From positions 1-64,000 of the forward strand of contig JACDOX010000369.1 in the NCBI GenBank assembly GCA_014549065.1: a stretch of DNA of 64,000 bases. Reading direction: 5' to 3'. The notes beneath the pieces were generated by a model. The model saw only the letters and a list, made by a program, of their open reading frames with translations. It did not search any database and was not told where the DNA came from. Both the position numbers and the translations under genes were made by a program. This document shows positions 36,629-49,325 of the stretch, piece by piece; position 1 is the first letter of the stretch; every line of letters starts with the position of its first letter. The stretch is from Cardinalis cardinalis (lineage: Eukaryota > Chordata > Aves > Passeriformes > Cardinalidae).

Positions 36629-37354
36629 CAAAATACCAAAAAATATCAGTAAAAGCATGTAAAAACAACTCTAAAAGCTACCAATTTCCACTAGTTCTGT
36701 TTCACAGAGAAGAGAAAAAGAGGATGAACTTTCAGCAAATGCTCCCTATAGGAGCATACTAACATTTCCTTTTAGAGCCTAGAATTAAGAGAAGTTCTTA
36801 AGAAGAGTTAAACTTGGAAATGGCAAGAAGGAAAACAGGAGACTAAATAAAGTCCCATACCACCATTTCCAAAGGGGCAAAGATAATCTGACATATTCTT
36901 CATGCTGAAAAATTTTATTCTACAACTGTGCACATAGGTTGCAATAATAAAGTTNAAAAATACAGTATTAAAAGATGCTGTGTCAAGCCTTATCACTTGC
37001 TGGAAGTTATTTTCCCCAATATACCTCAAAATAGAAGAGCTGAATTTCTTTTGAAAGGCTAAATATTACTAAAGGTTATTCACTACTGACAGGCAGATGT
37101 ATACAATTTTTATCTCACTGAAATACTACACGTGACTAGTGTCCAAGAGGTTTTATCCACCAAGTGAAGGTTTCTGTTATGATTTATAATCTTTGTGAAG
37201 AGTATCTATGAGAAGTNAAGGTGTACAACTATTGTTTGATCTTGAGAAGATCACCATTTCGTTGGTATTAAAAACAGGAGACATTACTTTATTTGTCTCT
37301 AATACTATTTAAGAAGTATACTGCCAAAAANCTCATGTTTCTTGTTTTCTTTCC

Positions 37355-37413
37355 ATTGTTATTATTGTTGTTACTATTATTATTACTATTACTATTAATG
37401 ATAATGATCATAA
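37355..37413 (+). repeat. (ATT)n-type microsatellite, imperfect
   Basis: TTATTATTG, TTGTTACTATTATTATTAC, TATTACTATTAATGATAATGAT: degenerate ATT/ACT triplet repeat. Confidence 0.85.
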
Positions 37414-37477
37414 TATTCTTACCATCANTGTAGTAAGATTTTAATNTGTTTCAANTATTAAACTATTCTTATGTGAA

Positions 37478-37593
37478 GGCACAGGTTTTACCCTTTTCTG
37501 ATTCCCTTTCCCATCTCACAGGGGAAGGGGGGAGGGGAATGAGTGAGTGGCTGGGTGGCACTTAGTTGCTGGCTGGGGTGATAAACACAACAA
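37478..37593 (+). mobile_element. 3'-end fragment of an ERVL-type LTR
   Basis: The segment GGTTTTACCCTTTTCTGATTC, then GGGGAAGGGGGGAGGGGAAT, GAGTGAGTGGCTGGGTGGCA and CTTAGTTGCTGGCTGGGGT is the 3' end of the same LTR family as 13539-14113, close to its CCACAACA terminus (here AACACAACA, 37585-37593). About 460 bases of the 5' part are missing. Confidence 0.7.
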
Positions 37594-40500
37594 AAACTCG
37601 AATTTGACAAGTGTGTATGATCATATATTCAGAAAACAAAAAAACCAAAAAGCCCACAGTTCAATTTTATTGCACTTCCTCACTAAATCCTGACTACNGT
37701 AGGCTGACAGCATCTGTAGAGTCTGTAGAAGGGCACAGTTCATAGCCAGACTTCAAAGNAGGGGTATAATAAAAGGGCGGTAGAAGGAATCATGGAACCT
37801 GCCCTTACAGAAGCATCATCAGCTAACAGCGCATGAAACCACATCAGTATTCAAAGTGGAAAAATGTACGGTTGTCAAGTACTAGTGACCTATTAAAAAA
37901 GAGGAAAAACTATAGAAAAAAGCTTGTTACCACCTGGAGAAAACAGGTTTGAAAGGTCAAAGGATTTTCTTGGGAGANCATGAACTTGAGACAGGTTTTG
38001 TGGCTGACCAAGAAAAGTCAAAAGGAGAATGAATACAGAAAAAAGTGCCAAAACTGCTTAGAGCAATCCATTCTGTGCAATAAAAATGAAAGCCCTGATG
38101 ATAGGTTTAGAACAGTACATCTGAAAATCAGAAAGATCGCTGGCAAAATGTTGGGAAGAGAGTGATATATGTATATTCCTTCTTTAATATATTTGCATAT
38201 TTCTTTAGACCATTATAAAGAATGATTTTTCCACGAANCTTTGTCTTATTTTTCAACTTTATTGTACTCTTTAAGTAGACTTGTAAACTGGATGATATGT
38301 GAAAGGCATAGCAGTGTACTTGTGAAAGGACACAAGTTATTTGGAAGTATCAAACATATGTCTGGTAGGGCAAGAAAATGGGTTTAATTATGGGCTAGAT
38401 ACCAAATTTGGAAAGTTCTGAAAAAGTGCACTTGATTAAGGTCTTGAGGAATAAGGAAAGTCAGAACTGGGTTTTACTCAGATCAAGGGAAACTTGAAAA
38501 CAGTCAACCGGATTTTCAGACCCTGGAGGGAGTATTTAATTAATAATTGAGATAAATTAAAACATGTGAATGCCATTTACAGCTTATTTTGCAAGACACT
38601 TAATTAACAACACTCGAATAGATATTGTAAAAATACTGTGGAATTATTTTGTTATTTCTTTTCTATTGTTTAGTGCTCTTATTCATTATCTTTCTCTAAA
38701 ATTAATATTTGAAATTTTATTTTAATTATGTTAGAAACCATTTTGATGTGCTACATAGCTAAAAAGAAATAAAGAAATCAGACTTTTTTATGGCCTTATN
38801 GATTTGACTTTTTAAAGATTTTTTGCAGCATATTCTGTGGCCCAACAGCAGAAAATCTTGTTGTAATGACGATACTTAGCATTGTGTAATCACTGCTTAT
38901 GAGTATTAATAGTTGAGATCACAGCTTGACTGTTCCATTTAGCTATAGNTCCTCATTGCTATTCATTATGACCTGAAGGTTGCAAGAGGGAGTAGACAGT
39001 GAAGAACTAATTTTGTGAAGCTTTTCACCAGTGGTTAGAAATTTTTAGTGGTTAACCAATATCAGTGGTTAGAAATTTTTAATCTATAAGCATGCTATGT
39101 TTCCTACAGTGGGAGATACACTGCAATGCAGAAATGGGCAAATTACTGCTTGCAAAGAAATGCTACATTTTGAAGCTATCTGGGAAAAATGATGCTTGCT
39201 TGAGTTTTACCTCAAAGATAAAAGAAAAAAGAAATTGTTCTTCCTCATATAAGAGGTAGGGTATTTTTGTACTCAAGAGAATGGAGACACAAGAATTAAT
39301 GAATTAAATCAGGGTGCTTTTAGGAACAAATTTTCAGCTGCTGCTTACATGAAACCTAGGGTACAGAAGAAAGCAGACCTTAAAATATGAAAGAATGGTT
39401 AGCTACCATTTATGGTTTTTTTTTTCCTTCTTGAATTTGAGTGAAGGGAAGGAGTATATCTTGTAATGGCCTTGCTAGTCTTATTAAACTGAATATGATT
39501 CAGGTGTGTTTTTTTCTCAGTACAGATGAAGAATGTTTTTTTTACAAATTACATTCAAGGTATTTTAATGAGGAAAATATGCTGCTCTAGTCCATATTGA
39601 GGCACAGGGTAAAACACTAACAAAACCAAGTCCTTCTTGTGCTTTGGATAAGGCAGCTGTGGCTGGCTGTTTTGTTCAGGAAATACAGGCATGGAATCTG
39701 ATTAAAAAATAATTTATTCAGTATCTGATTTTTGTGTGATCAAGTATATGAATCTGCATATTTTATTCAAATAGACAGTGACAGTTATGTCTGGATAGAC
39801 TGACTTCTCTGCAGCTTTGATTTTTTTTTGACACCAAGGCAGAATATTAAGATTAATGTATATATCTATATAGTCACCAGATGTCCCTTTGTCCTTCATC
39901 ACTACCTATTTATGCTGAAGTATGCAAAATACTACTGAGCTCCTCTCCATGGTGTTTTTCACTATGATTGCTCTTTGGTGTTCTTTTTTGTGAAATTAAT
40001 TTGAAACCATAGCCATATCTGATTATAATTTTGCAGGTAGAAAAAAAATTACTGAACCTATTTACTTTTAGCTGTTTACAGGTCCTAAATAGTGTCCGCA
40101 AGAGCATCTTTATGATTACATATTTTCTTCAGATTATTATGCAAATGATGTCTCCATGCAGCTGACCATGTCTCCATTTTCTTTGTGATTCTTTAGGACA
40201 AATCTTCTGACACTTCATATCAGTTGCTTAGCATCCTCTGGAAGTAGAGAAGAAATAAAGAATGCATCTGAGAAATATGTTCCCCTGGAAACAGGTGCAC
40301 AAAAGCTTATGTATGACATTTTTTGCATTCCATGACTATCCAGAAAGACCTTCATATTGGCTGACAAATCCACCTGTAAGCTGTCTTATGAAAAATACCT
40401 TTAATTTTTTGAAAAACTGTCTTGTAAGGTTTTAATTCTGCCCCCTTTTTAAATATTTAGTAAGACATAAAAAAGGCAAGAAATATTTCTCACAGCTGTC

Positions 40501-40654
40501 AGCTCTATAGCTGTCATCCAATTCTTTATAACCCAAATCCTTGCTTTAGCAAACAATGGTGAATGCTCAGGTAAATTGAATTCGTTATAAGTAATATTAA
40601 GAACTTTACCTGTAAATAAAACATTATGCTCTCCTCTAGATTAATTCAAATATC
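37594..40654. other. AT-rich, no recognisable feature
   Basis: About 3 kb. The frame at 37980-38165 (61 codons, lysine-rich) has an ATG but no known family. A 19-bp direct repeat lies at 39029-39081. Confidence 0.55.
39029..39081. repeat. 19-bp direct repeat, 15-base spacer
   Basis: CAGTGGTTAGAAATTTTTA at 39029-39047 and again at 39063-39081, identical; part of the unit (AGTGGTTA) also recurs in the spacer. Confidence 0.9.
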
Positions 40655-40735
40655 TCAACGCCCTTCCTGAACTGAGGGGCCCAGAACTGGACACAGCACC
40701 CCAGATGAGGCCTCACAGTCTGCTGCCCAGCCTCC
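40655..40735 (-). mobile_element. Short CR1 LINE fragment
   Basis: CCTTCCTGAACTGAGGGGCC, then CAGAACTGGACACAGCACCC and CAGATGAGGCCTCAC are the reverse complement of the ORF2 segment around QFWAPQ...LE in CR1. Only about 80 bases remain. Confidence 0.8.
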
Positions 40736-43700
40736 CAAATCATTGTGCAGTTATGGTCATTTTTCTAAAATAGCTATTTGTCCAGAAACATCTTCCAAAG
40801 GCTCACAGTCTCTAACAGATTTTATCTAGCTTCTGTATCAGGCCTTTTAGAGCATTCNAGACCTGTATTCCTAAGGTAGTCGCACTGCCTAGACAAGTCC
40901 AATTTAAAAAGACGATTCAGAGGTGAGAGTCATATAAACAAGCTTTTGCTTGTGCTGGATATTTCAAGTATTATCACAAAACTTACACAACAAGAAGAGA
41001 GGGGAGAACCACAGTCTTCTCCCAAAGAAGATTTTGATTGCTAAGCTGTTACTAAGTTAAATCAACAGTTTATGCATCCAGCAGGATGTCAAAAAAATAC
41101 TTTTCTCTGTAATGTGGACATTCAACAAACTGTGGGGCCAATATCACTCCTATATTCTAGATTTTGAAAAGGTAGATGAAAATTCATTGTTTCCCACTTC
41201 CATACAGAAGAGTGGGTGGGGATTTTAGAGTTTTTACTGGATTATAAAACCTCAGTCTAAGTTTTCTATTAGAGATTNCTCTCTATTCCACATGGGATAA
41301 CTTCAGTAATGCATTGTTTTTTATCAGAAGAAATAGATTAGTACTTTCAACTTTCTTTTAAAGTTGCTTCCCTAGAGCTAGCAATTGCTCCTGCAGTATT
41401 TCAAATGAATCTTTTATAAAAGTTTTATAACCCAGTCTATTTCTCAGCTTTGATTCTACAAAGGTTTCTATATTGAAATGCTTTCCAAAGTGCCTTCACA
41501 GGTCATTTGGATCTAGCTTCTCATTTTACTTAAGCCCTTCTCTGAAAAGATAGTGGGAGCTGTTTCAATATTTTTCTGAATTCCAAACCCGCATTTTATT
41601 CATTGTATGATTTTTGGCCATACAGTGTTCATAGTTTCTCCATTTTCCAACAAATCCCAATCTACCAGATATGAGATAAATATACATTAGTAGATTTTCC
41701 TTGCTTAAGAAGTTGAAATGAGATTTTCAGACTTTGTGTAGGCTCTATTTACATCAGTCTTGTGTTTTATTTAATATATAGAGAAGGCAATAGAAAGACT
41801 CAGACATGATTTATTTATTGATTTTATTTTTTGTTGTTACACATGTATGCCTTTCTATGGTTTTTTTTCTTTCAAATATGTAAAATATTATAATAAAGCT
41901 TTTTATACCTTCCTTTTGTGTGATGCTCACATCTGTCCCTTTAGTAAAACAGATTTTATATCCTGAAGGGATCCAAGGATGTCATTCCTGTCTGTAAATT
42001 TTGGATTTTTTTTTTTCATGTTACATGCAACACTTCATTTCTATCGAGAGTAGCATGAAAATAAAGCCGCTCAGAATGCCATTGCTCTTTTCAGAAGTGT
42101 AGTGTTCACCTCCTGCTTCTCATGATTCGGATGTTTTAATTTAATAGGCGTGTATTTACATATGTGCTCCAAGAGGGCAGGATGACCCAACTTCTGACAC
42201 TGCAAACCTTTATTCTCTCCTCTTTAGTTTATGTTCCCTTGATAGACTGCCTTTATGCCCTCTCGTTTTCAGTATTTCAGTGCTCATTACCCCTTTAGGT
42301 CTCATATAATATTTTTTTATCNGTTCTGATAACCATTTTTCTTAAACACAATTACCTTTGTATAATCTTTATTATTCTCCAACCTTCTGTACAGCTTAAG
42401 GTGTAGACAATATTTGAAGGTAGCTCAGATTTCCCTGATAAGAGACAGCTATTTAATTTCCTTCCTACACTTCAAAGGAGTGCTGTGAATTTAGAAAATA
42501 TTGGGTGCATGCATATAAACTTACTGCTTGTAATTTCCTCTAATGCCCATCAGAAGGTGATCTGTTTAAGGGTAATCTTTATTTGTATTTGATATCTTTC
42601 TTCTCCCAGACAGCATCTCTGTTTTCTAGTCTGGTGCTGGTCTCACACATTTCTTTCATCTTAAGCTTAAATAGCTGATAGAATATTTTCAATTCAAATC
42701 AGGAACTGCAAGATTTAGATATTTCCAGGCACAATTTTAACATAAAAGTGAGAGCTGAAATAGAGCAACATAAAGGAGAACAGTGCATTTAAGCCATAAA
42801 ATTGTTTTCCTTTTTCCAGCTGATTATAAGATGAGGACTTCTTCTATATTTATTATCTTATATATATCAGTATATCACAATAGGTAGATAAAGTTACCAG
42901 TAGATGCCCTTTACACAAGGGGCCTTCCCTCTAGGCCATGGCTTCCACCCTCTAAGAAGACAGCCAAACTCACTCAAAAATGGTTCATTGTTAGCAGTAT
43001 ACGTCTATCAGTCTAAGCTGGTCACAGAAGGAATTGAAGGATAAGTAGGGATCTAAGACTTTTCTGAAAATTTCAGCTATATAAAATATAAGGAAGTATT
43101 TCTATTTTAATTTCCTAAGGCTAAAGGCTTTTGGATAGCACAAGAGAAGGAAAAGTAGAAATACAGTAGAAATATACATATGGGTATATACAACTGTGTA
43201 TAACATACATAGTGTATCCAAAAGGCAAATGAAGTTACAAAATGTTGGAATTAATAACAAAGTAATTGTTCAATTTTCTGACTCTGTATATATAATTAAT
43301 AAGTATAATCCAAACAGCTCATCAACTGTAAAGCAGAACACAAGAGAGCTTGTGAAAAAATACTGATGTACTCTTTTCATTCATACAGTTTTAAACACAG
43401 TTTATCACAAAGTAATTAATCCTGTTGAGATAACCCATGCTGTGGCCTGGAGAACAGGGAAAATAATTAAATCATCTAGATGCAGAAATTGCAAAAATAT
43501 TGCAAAATCTGCAGATTGTTGGTATGCAAGATATCTTGCAGGTAATCTTTATTACAGTGTAAACATTTCCACACATAAAAGAATGTGCAACAGGATTGAG
43601 GCAGAGAGAGGAAATGATAAATCGATATGGAAAGTGTGGATAAGGAGATTGAAAAACTGCAAGCAGTTAAAACACATAATTAAAAAGAAGTGCAATCAAC

Positions 43701-45884
43701 TCCCCATATTAAAAAAAAAAAGATCTAAAAAGAAGTTGATATTTAACAAGAGACATGGCTAGGAATTGAAGACTAAAATTGATATCAGTAGGATTTANGA
43801 GAAATGCAAAAAATGAAATAATGCCATACAAATGAAAAACTTTGGATGGTTTGGCTGATGGAGCTTTCTCTCTTTTATCAAAAGGCTGGTTTTTGGTGTG
43901 AGGTTTTTTGCATTAGTTTTGATTTANTGGTAGTATAAGATCCTAGGTTTCTCGTTACTTTTAGTGGTAATATATTTGAATTTTTGAAAGAACAAAATAA
44001 AAAAATTGACAAAAATAGAGTATCCATGCTATCTTCACATCCATGCTTGTGAAGATGACCATTATTCCTGTAGTCATGGCCACTTTTTGAAATATATGAA
44101 AAGAAAGAAATGTAAACCATATGCTTATAAAGTTCTTTGATATGAAACTACTAAAACTGATCATTTAGCAAGGACAACATAATACTGATACTAGTTACAC
44201 TACAGCTTGGTACAGAAATAGATATTTTAATTCTCTGTGACACTTATGTGGATCATTGCTTACAACCCTGTAAGCTAGATAGATTTTTAAATGCTTCAAA
44301 GTAAATGGTAAATTTTTCTGCAGTTAAAAAAGCACTTATAAAATCTGCCTATGCTTTCCACTAAACTTAAATTATTGTGTACTGTGAGCTGTAACACTCA
44401 CATAACTTTCTTGTGCTAAACATTTAAAGAAGTAATGCTGTCAAGTTGCAGTAGATATGATATTACATTGTATAATATTAACAAGTCTAGCAAAAATGCT
44501 AGAGATGTTGTAACAAGGAAAGGTTGGGTTTTTTTAAAATAATGTAGTAGNGCAGACCTGTAAATTTCAATTAGAGGACACTCTGTGGTATATATTTGTT
44601 TACTGCTCAGTGCTTATGACCTGAAGGTGCACTTAAAGAAGATTCAGGAATACGGGAATTTAGTTTCCATTAATTTGTTATCTAGGTTATTGGAATTTCA
44701 ATGAGCATTTCTGTTCTACACTGCTGAATTCAGAGGGAACAGAAACAAGTTTTACTTATACCTATGGATTCCACTCAACATTTAAGAATATTTTTNCTTG
44801 TAATTTAGGTAATCAGTACCTGCACTAAATATATTAAGAAATGCAGTGAAATTTGACTGCTAAAAGTAGTCAGTCATGAACAATCAGGCCTTTTAAAGTA
44901 TTGTTAAGAAATAAAATCAGTTTGTTTCCCTGTTAAAGCCCTTTCAAGCATCTCTTTAAGCTAGCAAACATAATCAAAACCACAATATTAAGCTTCTGAA
45001 GTTCTCTATTATTAAGTAATTTCTGTTGGGACTACTGCTATGTAGAATGTGTTGGATGATGGTCACTTTAAAACACTTCTTTGAGGACCCTAATTCATAT
45101 TTTCCCTCTGTTTTCACTCTGCATAGGAAAATCATTGTGCACTACTACNTTTTCCATATGATTAAATTAAATTAAAGTTTATGCTTAAGTCACATACACT
45201 TCCACAGGAAAAAGTTGGTGTAGTACTCTAAATAATATAATATATGACGTATATAAATGTGAAAAGCAGTTGAGTGCATTTTCTTGCTATAATGTGTTTG
45301 TAACTTCACTGAATTAAATGGCTCTTTTAATTATCAGCAATATTAGGAAGACTATGGTATAGCTCCAAGTAATAGTTCTCTGCTCATTATCTAGTGATAT
45401 GAAAGATCATTACATCAAACAATCTGCATTATTTACATTAGTTGTAGAACCAAAGAGTTCAATTCACCATCAGTGACCTCTGAAACAAAAGAAAGTTTAA
45501 GAAATATAATAAGGTGTGCAGATGAATATCGTGTAACTTATCTTTATATTTAAGAATATAAAGTTTCTTTCTTTCTTTGAAGAATAAAACCTATTAAATT
45601 AAAAAAAATCTACAGTCCTTCTAATCATTCTTTTAAGGCTCCAAGTTGCTACAAAATTTAGGATTCTGTACAGATTTTTCCCATGATATCTTATAAGACA
45701 TAAGAAAATGGGGTTTGTGTGTTTTAGCAAAGATTTAAAAGCACTTCAGTGTGTGTTATCTAACTTTATATTTTAGGCTGATGCTCAGATTGTACAAAAG
45801 ACTTATTTTTTTTGTATAGCTGTAAAACTAATGTGCATATGTTATCTAGATAGGCATATTTCTGCACACTGGGCTTCAGTTATC
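40736..45884. other. AT-rich, no recognisable feature
   Basis: About 5.1 kb. The frame at 43442-43762 (106 codons, lysine-rich) begins at GTG, and its residues reflect the A-rich composition. No domain, splice or promoter support. Opposite-strand frames at 43878-44164 are equally weak. Confidence 0.55.
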
Positions 45885-46097
45885 TATAACAAAAATGTTA
45901 GAGGGATGGAACAGCTCTCCTATGAGGAAAGGCTAAGAGAATTGGNATTGCTCTGCCTAAAGAAGAGAAAGCTTCAGAATGACCTAATTGCAGCCTTTCA
46001 GTACCTGAAGGGAGCTTACAAGAAAGATGAGAGACATCTTACAAGCACACGTAGTTACAGGGCAAGGGGGTATGGATTCAAACTGAAGAGCAGGTAT
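45885..46097 (+). pseudogene. Decayed ORF2 C-terminus of CR1
   Basis: The frame within 45831-46100 reads NVRGMEQLSYEERLREL, then LIAAFQYLKGAYKKDER and GYGFKLKSR, the C-terminal segment of CR1 ORF2 just before the 3' UTR. It is open over this stretch, but the preceding 18 codons are unrelated flank, so there is no start and no catalytic domain. It is not a functional gene. Confidence 0.85.
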
Positions 46098-46340
46098 TGA
46101 TTATATACTAGGAAAAAAATTCTTTACTGTGAGGGTAGTGAGGCACTGGAACAGCTTGCCCAGAGAATTTGTGGATGTGCCATCCCTACGAGCGTTCAAG
46201 AACAGCTTAGATGGAACTCTGAGCAACCTGCTCTAGTGGAAGATGTCCCTACCCACGTCATGGGGGTTGGAAATGAATGCTCTTTAAGATCCCTTCCAAC
46301 CTAAGCCATTCTATGGTTCTATGAAACTATGATTCTATAT
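45885..46340 (+). mobile_element. CR1 LINE 3' end
   Basis: Runs from the last part of ORF2 (TCCTATGAGGAAAGGCTAAG, 45920) through the 3' UTR (TTCTTTACTGTGAGGGTAG, GAGGCACTGGAACAGCTTGC, CAACCTGCTCTAGTGGAAG, CCCTTCCAACCTAAGCCATT) to a decayed octamer tail (TTCTATGGTTCTATGA...ATTCTAT) ending about 46340. The 5' truncation is typical of CR1. Confidence 0.93.
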
Positions 46341-46920
46341 ACATACAGTCAGGAGAATAAGTATAAATGACATATTAAATTGCCATTCCTATGTCCTGTG
46401 ACACAGCTGGATGATACCTTTTTAAGCCCTGTGGTTTCCCACACAAGTCGAAGTAGCCCCTTCAGTAGCACCAGACAATCCTGATGTTATTTCAGACAGA
46501 TCTGCACAGGGGTCCTGGATACTAAAATGCATCTCAAATGTACTAGTGGCCCACTCTAGTAAATTGCATCCCTTTTTTGGTGGCTGTTTCTGTGTTCAAC
46601 CTCATCTACACAGTACCACACAGACTGGCATGAAGATTGTGCTTGTTGGAACCAGGTCAAACTTCTTCTCACAGAGACCACCCATGCAGCCCCCAACCCT
46701 CCAGTCAAAATCTTGACACAAGCACCCATACACTGGGTCACTAAAGGATAATAAAACTGGATTATGCAGGTTTCTTTTGTCATGAGTCATGTTTGAGAAG
46801 AAAATTACTAAGTCTTGTCAAAAAAATTCCCTGCTTTTCCCTGTATTACATGGTCTCACGTATGGTAACAGCATACGACACAAACAGCAGAAAAGTGAGT
46901 CAGAGAGATTTTACTGCTTT
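46341..46920. other. Unassigned, moderately GC-rich patch
   Basis: The stretch 46380-46800 is richer in GC than the surroundings and may be an unrecognised repeat, but I could not place it. Two overlapping minus-strand frames (46556-46790) are composition artefacts. Confidence 0.4.
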
Positions 46921-47090
46921 TGTGTGACCAAGCTTTGATAAAAGGGGAGCTACAAGCATGGCTTCTGTGCCAGTTGTGCCAGCAACTTCCTCCATGTCCA
47001 GCAGAGCCAATCCCTGTCGCTCCAAACATGGACATGCTGCTGGACAGGGCTGGGCCAGTTAGAAATGCTGATAATGCCTCTGTGATAACA

Positions 47091-47098
47091 TATTTAAG
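47091..47098 (+). promoter_or_regulatory. TATA-like box of the long LTR
   Basis: TATTTAAG within GTGATAACATATTTAAGAGG. The same context is conserved, with decay, at about 27855-27872, so it is likely the U3 promoter of this LTR family. Confidence 0.5.
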
Positions 47099-47332
47099 AG
47101 GAAGGAAAATAGTTATTGCAGAGAGGTAATTGTGGACAGAGAAGATCAAAGTGAAAGTACATGACAGGAATCCCTGCAGACACTCCAGTCAGTGGAGAAG
47201 GAGTGGAAGGAGGTGCTCCACACACTGTAGTTGAAACCTTTGGAGCCCATGGTGCAGACCATGGTGAAGAATCCATGCCTCTGCAACCCAGGGAGAACCA
47301 CAGACATGGAGAGATCCACCTGCAGCCCATAG

Positions 47333-47575
47333 AGGAACCCCACACCAGAGCAGATGGATGCCTGAGAGGAGGATGTGACCTGGAAGGAGACCCATGCTGC
47401 ACCAGGCTTGTGGAGAGGAACCCATGCTGGAGAAAGTTTCCTGGTAGAACCTGTGACCCTGTGGGGACCCACTCCAGAATAGTCTGTTCTTGAAGGACTG
47501 CAGGCTGTGGAAGTGACCCATGTTGCAGNAGTTCATGAAGGACTATCTCCCCTGGAAAGGACCCCACACTGGAGG
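47333..47575 (+). repeat. Degenerate internal motif array in the LTR
   Basis: A motif of the form G(G)ACCCAYGCTGGAG recurs, with changes, near 47335, 47389, 47419, 47466, 47515 and 47560. Spacing is about 30-55 bases. It is part of the R/U5-side body of the LTR, and the 28-kb copy shows traces of it. Confidence 0.6.
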
Positions 47576-47935
47576 AGGGAAGGACTCCTCTCCCTGAGCA
47601 GCAGAGGGAACCATGTGTGATGAACGGACTCTAACCCCCATTCCTGTCTCCCTGCCACCACTAGGGAGGCAGCAGTGGAACTGAGGAGGTGGGAGAAGCA
47701 GGCTGAAGGTCTATTTTTACATCTCATTATCCTGTTCTGATTTTGTTAGCAATAATTCAATTAATATCTTTAATTCAAGTCGGTTTTGCCCATGATTGTA
47801 TTTGGTGAGTGATTTCTCCCAAATCTTTCTTTTCTCAACACATTTCCCTTTGCTCATTTCCTTTTCTCTTCCTTTTCCAGCTGAGGAGGAGAGTGAGATG
47901 GGTGTCTGGCATCCAGCCAGGATCAACCCACTACA

Positions 47936-48961
47936 GAGGTCTAGAAGTACTTATTTTACCAGAGAAAAAGGAGGTGGAATAGATTAGCTTTCAAGTTCTA
48001 ACAGACCATCCTCTGCTATTGTTTTTATGTATGAATGCACTAGATTTGAAAATATCAGCTCTGTCCATGTCTTGCATTATTGTAGTATCCGAACACCANC
48101 TGTTCACAGAAGTATATGACTTTGTCTGTGTGCATACAAACCATACAAACTCTCACTCTCCGTACCTTAGCTTTTAATCTAATGTCCACCAGGTTACTGT
48201 TTCTTTCCACAAATGAGAGGAAATGGACATATGCTATAATAATTCCATTAAAACCTGAAGTGGAGACAATTTAACATACAGCACTACTAAAAAAAAATAA
48301 GTCAAATTTTATATGTCTGTATTTTGTGGGGTATTTAGACCTTAGGAATGTTTTTTAAAATCTCTGTACTAAATTCCTNAGGGAAATAATATTTTGTGAA
48401 CCTGAGTGGATAAAAGTTTACCCAATTAATCATGGAAATCTCTGTATATATACAGAGAACTTGAGATGCTAGTAAAACTGCCAGACAGAAATTTGAATAA
48501 ATTAAGAATTTCAGAAAACTATACTGAAGAATTAGTTAAATGAGAAATCTTTTATATTTTCTTATTTCTAATTTTTCTCTATTATCCAGTTTAAACACAT
48601 TAGACTTTTTTTTGCTTCCAGAGGAAGGGTATGATCCTGTCACTTGTCTAAGTGTAGCTCTACTGCATATGAAATTATCTAGTCTGTTACAGATATCTGC
48701 CTTTGGATAAGCTGAATTTCATTCAAAATAATAAGTTAGAGGATGAAAAGAATCAACCTTTTCTTCCTGATATCTTTAAACAGAATTCTCTGTCCTTGTC
48801 CCTTCCTTTGATCTCTGTTGCAGATGGAAGCTGATGGTATCATTCTCACCTTTAATCCATTCTTGATTGCAACTATATGTTATTAGGTGTGTTAGGCAGG
48901 TCTTGCTTAATGCTTATGGAAAGCTTTTGTATTTTATGTCCTCATTAGCAATTGACTGAGA
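47936..48961. other. AT-rich, no recognisable feature
   Basis: About 1 kb with no supported gene or repeat. Confidence 0.6.
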
Positions 48962-49325
48962 TGTGGCACCATGCTGCAGATCACATCCTCTTTGGCATTC
49001 GACCTTGGGTTCTGCACATCCTGAACTTTGCTCAAAACTGAGGAGGGGGGCACCTACCCAGATGATCACCAGAGACCTCCAAGAAGGCCCACATGGGTAC
49101 AGTGAAAAGTGTTATGTAAGGCTGTGCAAGCTAAATAATTATGGATTAGGTGGGAAGTAAAAGTTTGTTAGATAGGTGGGTTTATGCAGAATTCCATGTA
49201 TAAATTCTCTCACTTTCTATTCCTTTGCATACTTTATTTGTGGAAAACATTCACCTTGCACCCTGCACAGAATAAACAATATCTCCTTTCTAAACCTCTG
49301 TGTTGAGAGAATTGTAAAAAATACA
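48962..49325 (+). mobile_element. Candidate LTR, family not recognised
   Basis: A GC-richer block begins TGTGGCACC and can be ended at ATACA (49325), giving TG...CA termini and about 364 bases. It contains TATAAAT (49199-49205) and, 66 bases later, AATAAA (49271-49276), the spacing expected of an LTR promoter and poly-A signal. No target-site duplication was found, so the boundaries are guesses. It could instead be part of another repeat type. Confidence 0.4.

Larger units (their letters stand above)
34323..37477. other. AT-rich, local duplications only
   Basis: About 3.1 kb with no supported gene. It contains an A/C-rich tract at 35082-35126, imperfect direct repeats at 35347-35403 and 35526-35566, a 12-bp hairpin at 36600-36628 and an ATT-rich microsatellite at 37355-37413. 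Confidence 0.55.
46921..47935 (+). mobile_element. Long LTR, ERVL-type (start approximate)
   Basis: Same family as 27690-28827. Landmarks in order: CAGCAGAGCCAATCCCTGTC, GCCTCTGTGATAACATATTT with a TATTTAAG box (47091-47098), CCTGCAGACACTCCAGTCAG, GAAGGAGTGGAAGGAGGTGC, CACCTGCAGCCCATAGAGGA, CACCAGAGCAGATGGATGCC, CTGTTCTTGAAGGACTGCAG, ACCATGTGTGATGAACGGAC, TAATTCAAGTCGGTTTTGCC, CTGAGGAGGAGAGTGAGATG and the terminus CAACCCACTACA. The long frames on both strands (47094-47567, 47161-47493 and others) arise from the GC-richer LTR body and overlap each other, which rules them out as genes. No retroviral interior is attached. Confidence 0.85.

Noticed and set aside
37355..37413. Repeated ATT/ACT triplets as a CRISPR-like or regulatory array
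   Set aside because: There are no unique spacers of constant length. It is an ordinary degenerate microsatellite in vertebrate DNA.
43442..43762. 106-codon lysine-rich plus-strand frame
   Set aside because: It starts at GTG, its composition follows the local A-richness, and there is no domain, splice or promoter signal.
47094..47567. 157-codon minus-strand frame and overlapping frames on both strands
   Set aside because: All lie within the GC-richer long LTR at 46921-47935. Three frames overlap the same bases and the repeated wording comes from the LTR motif array.
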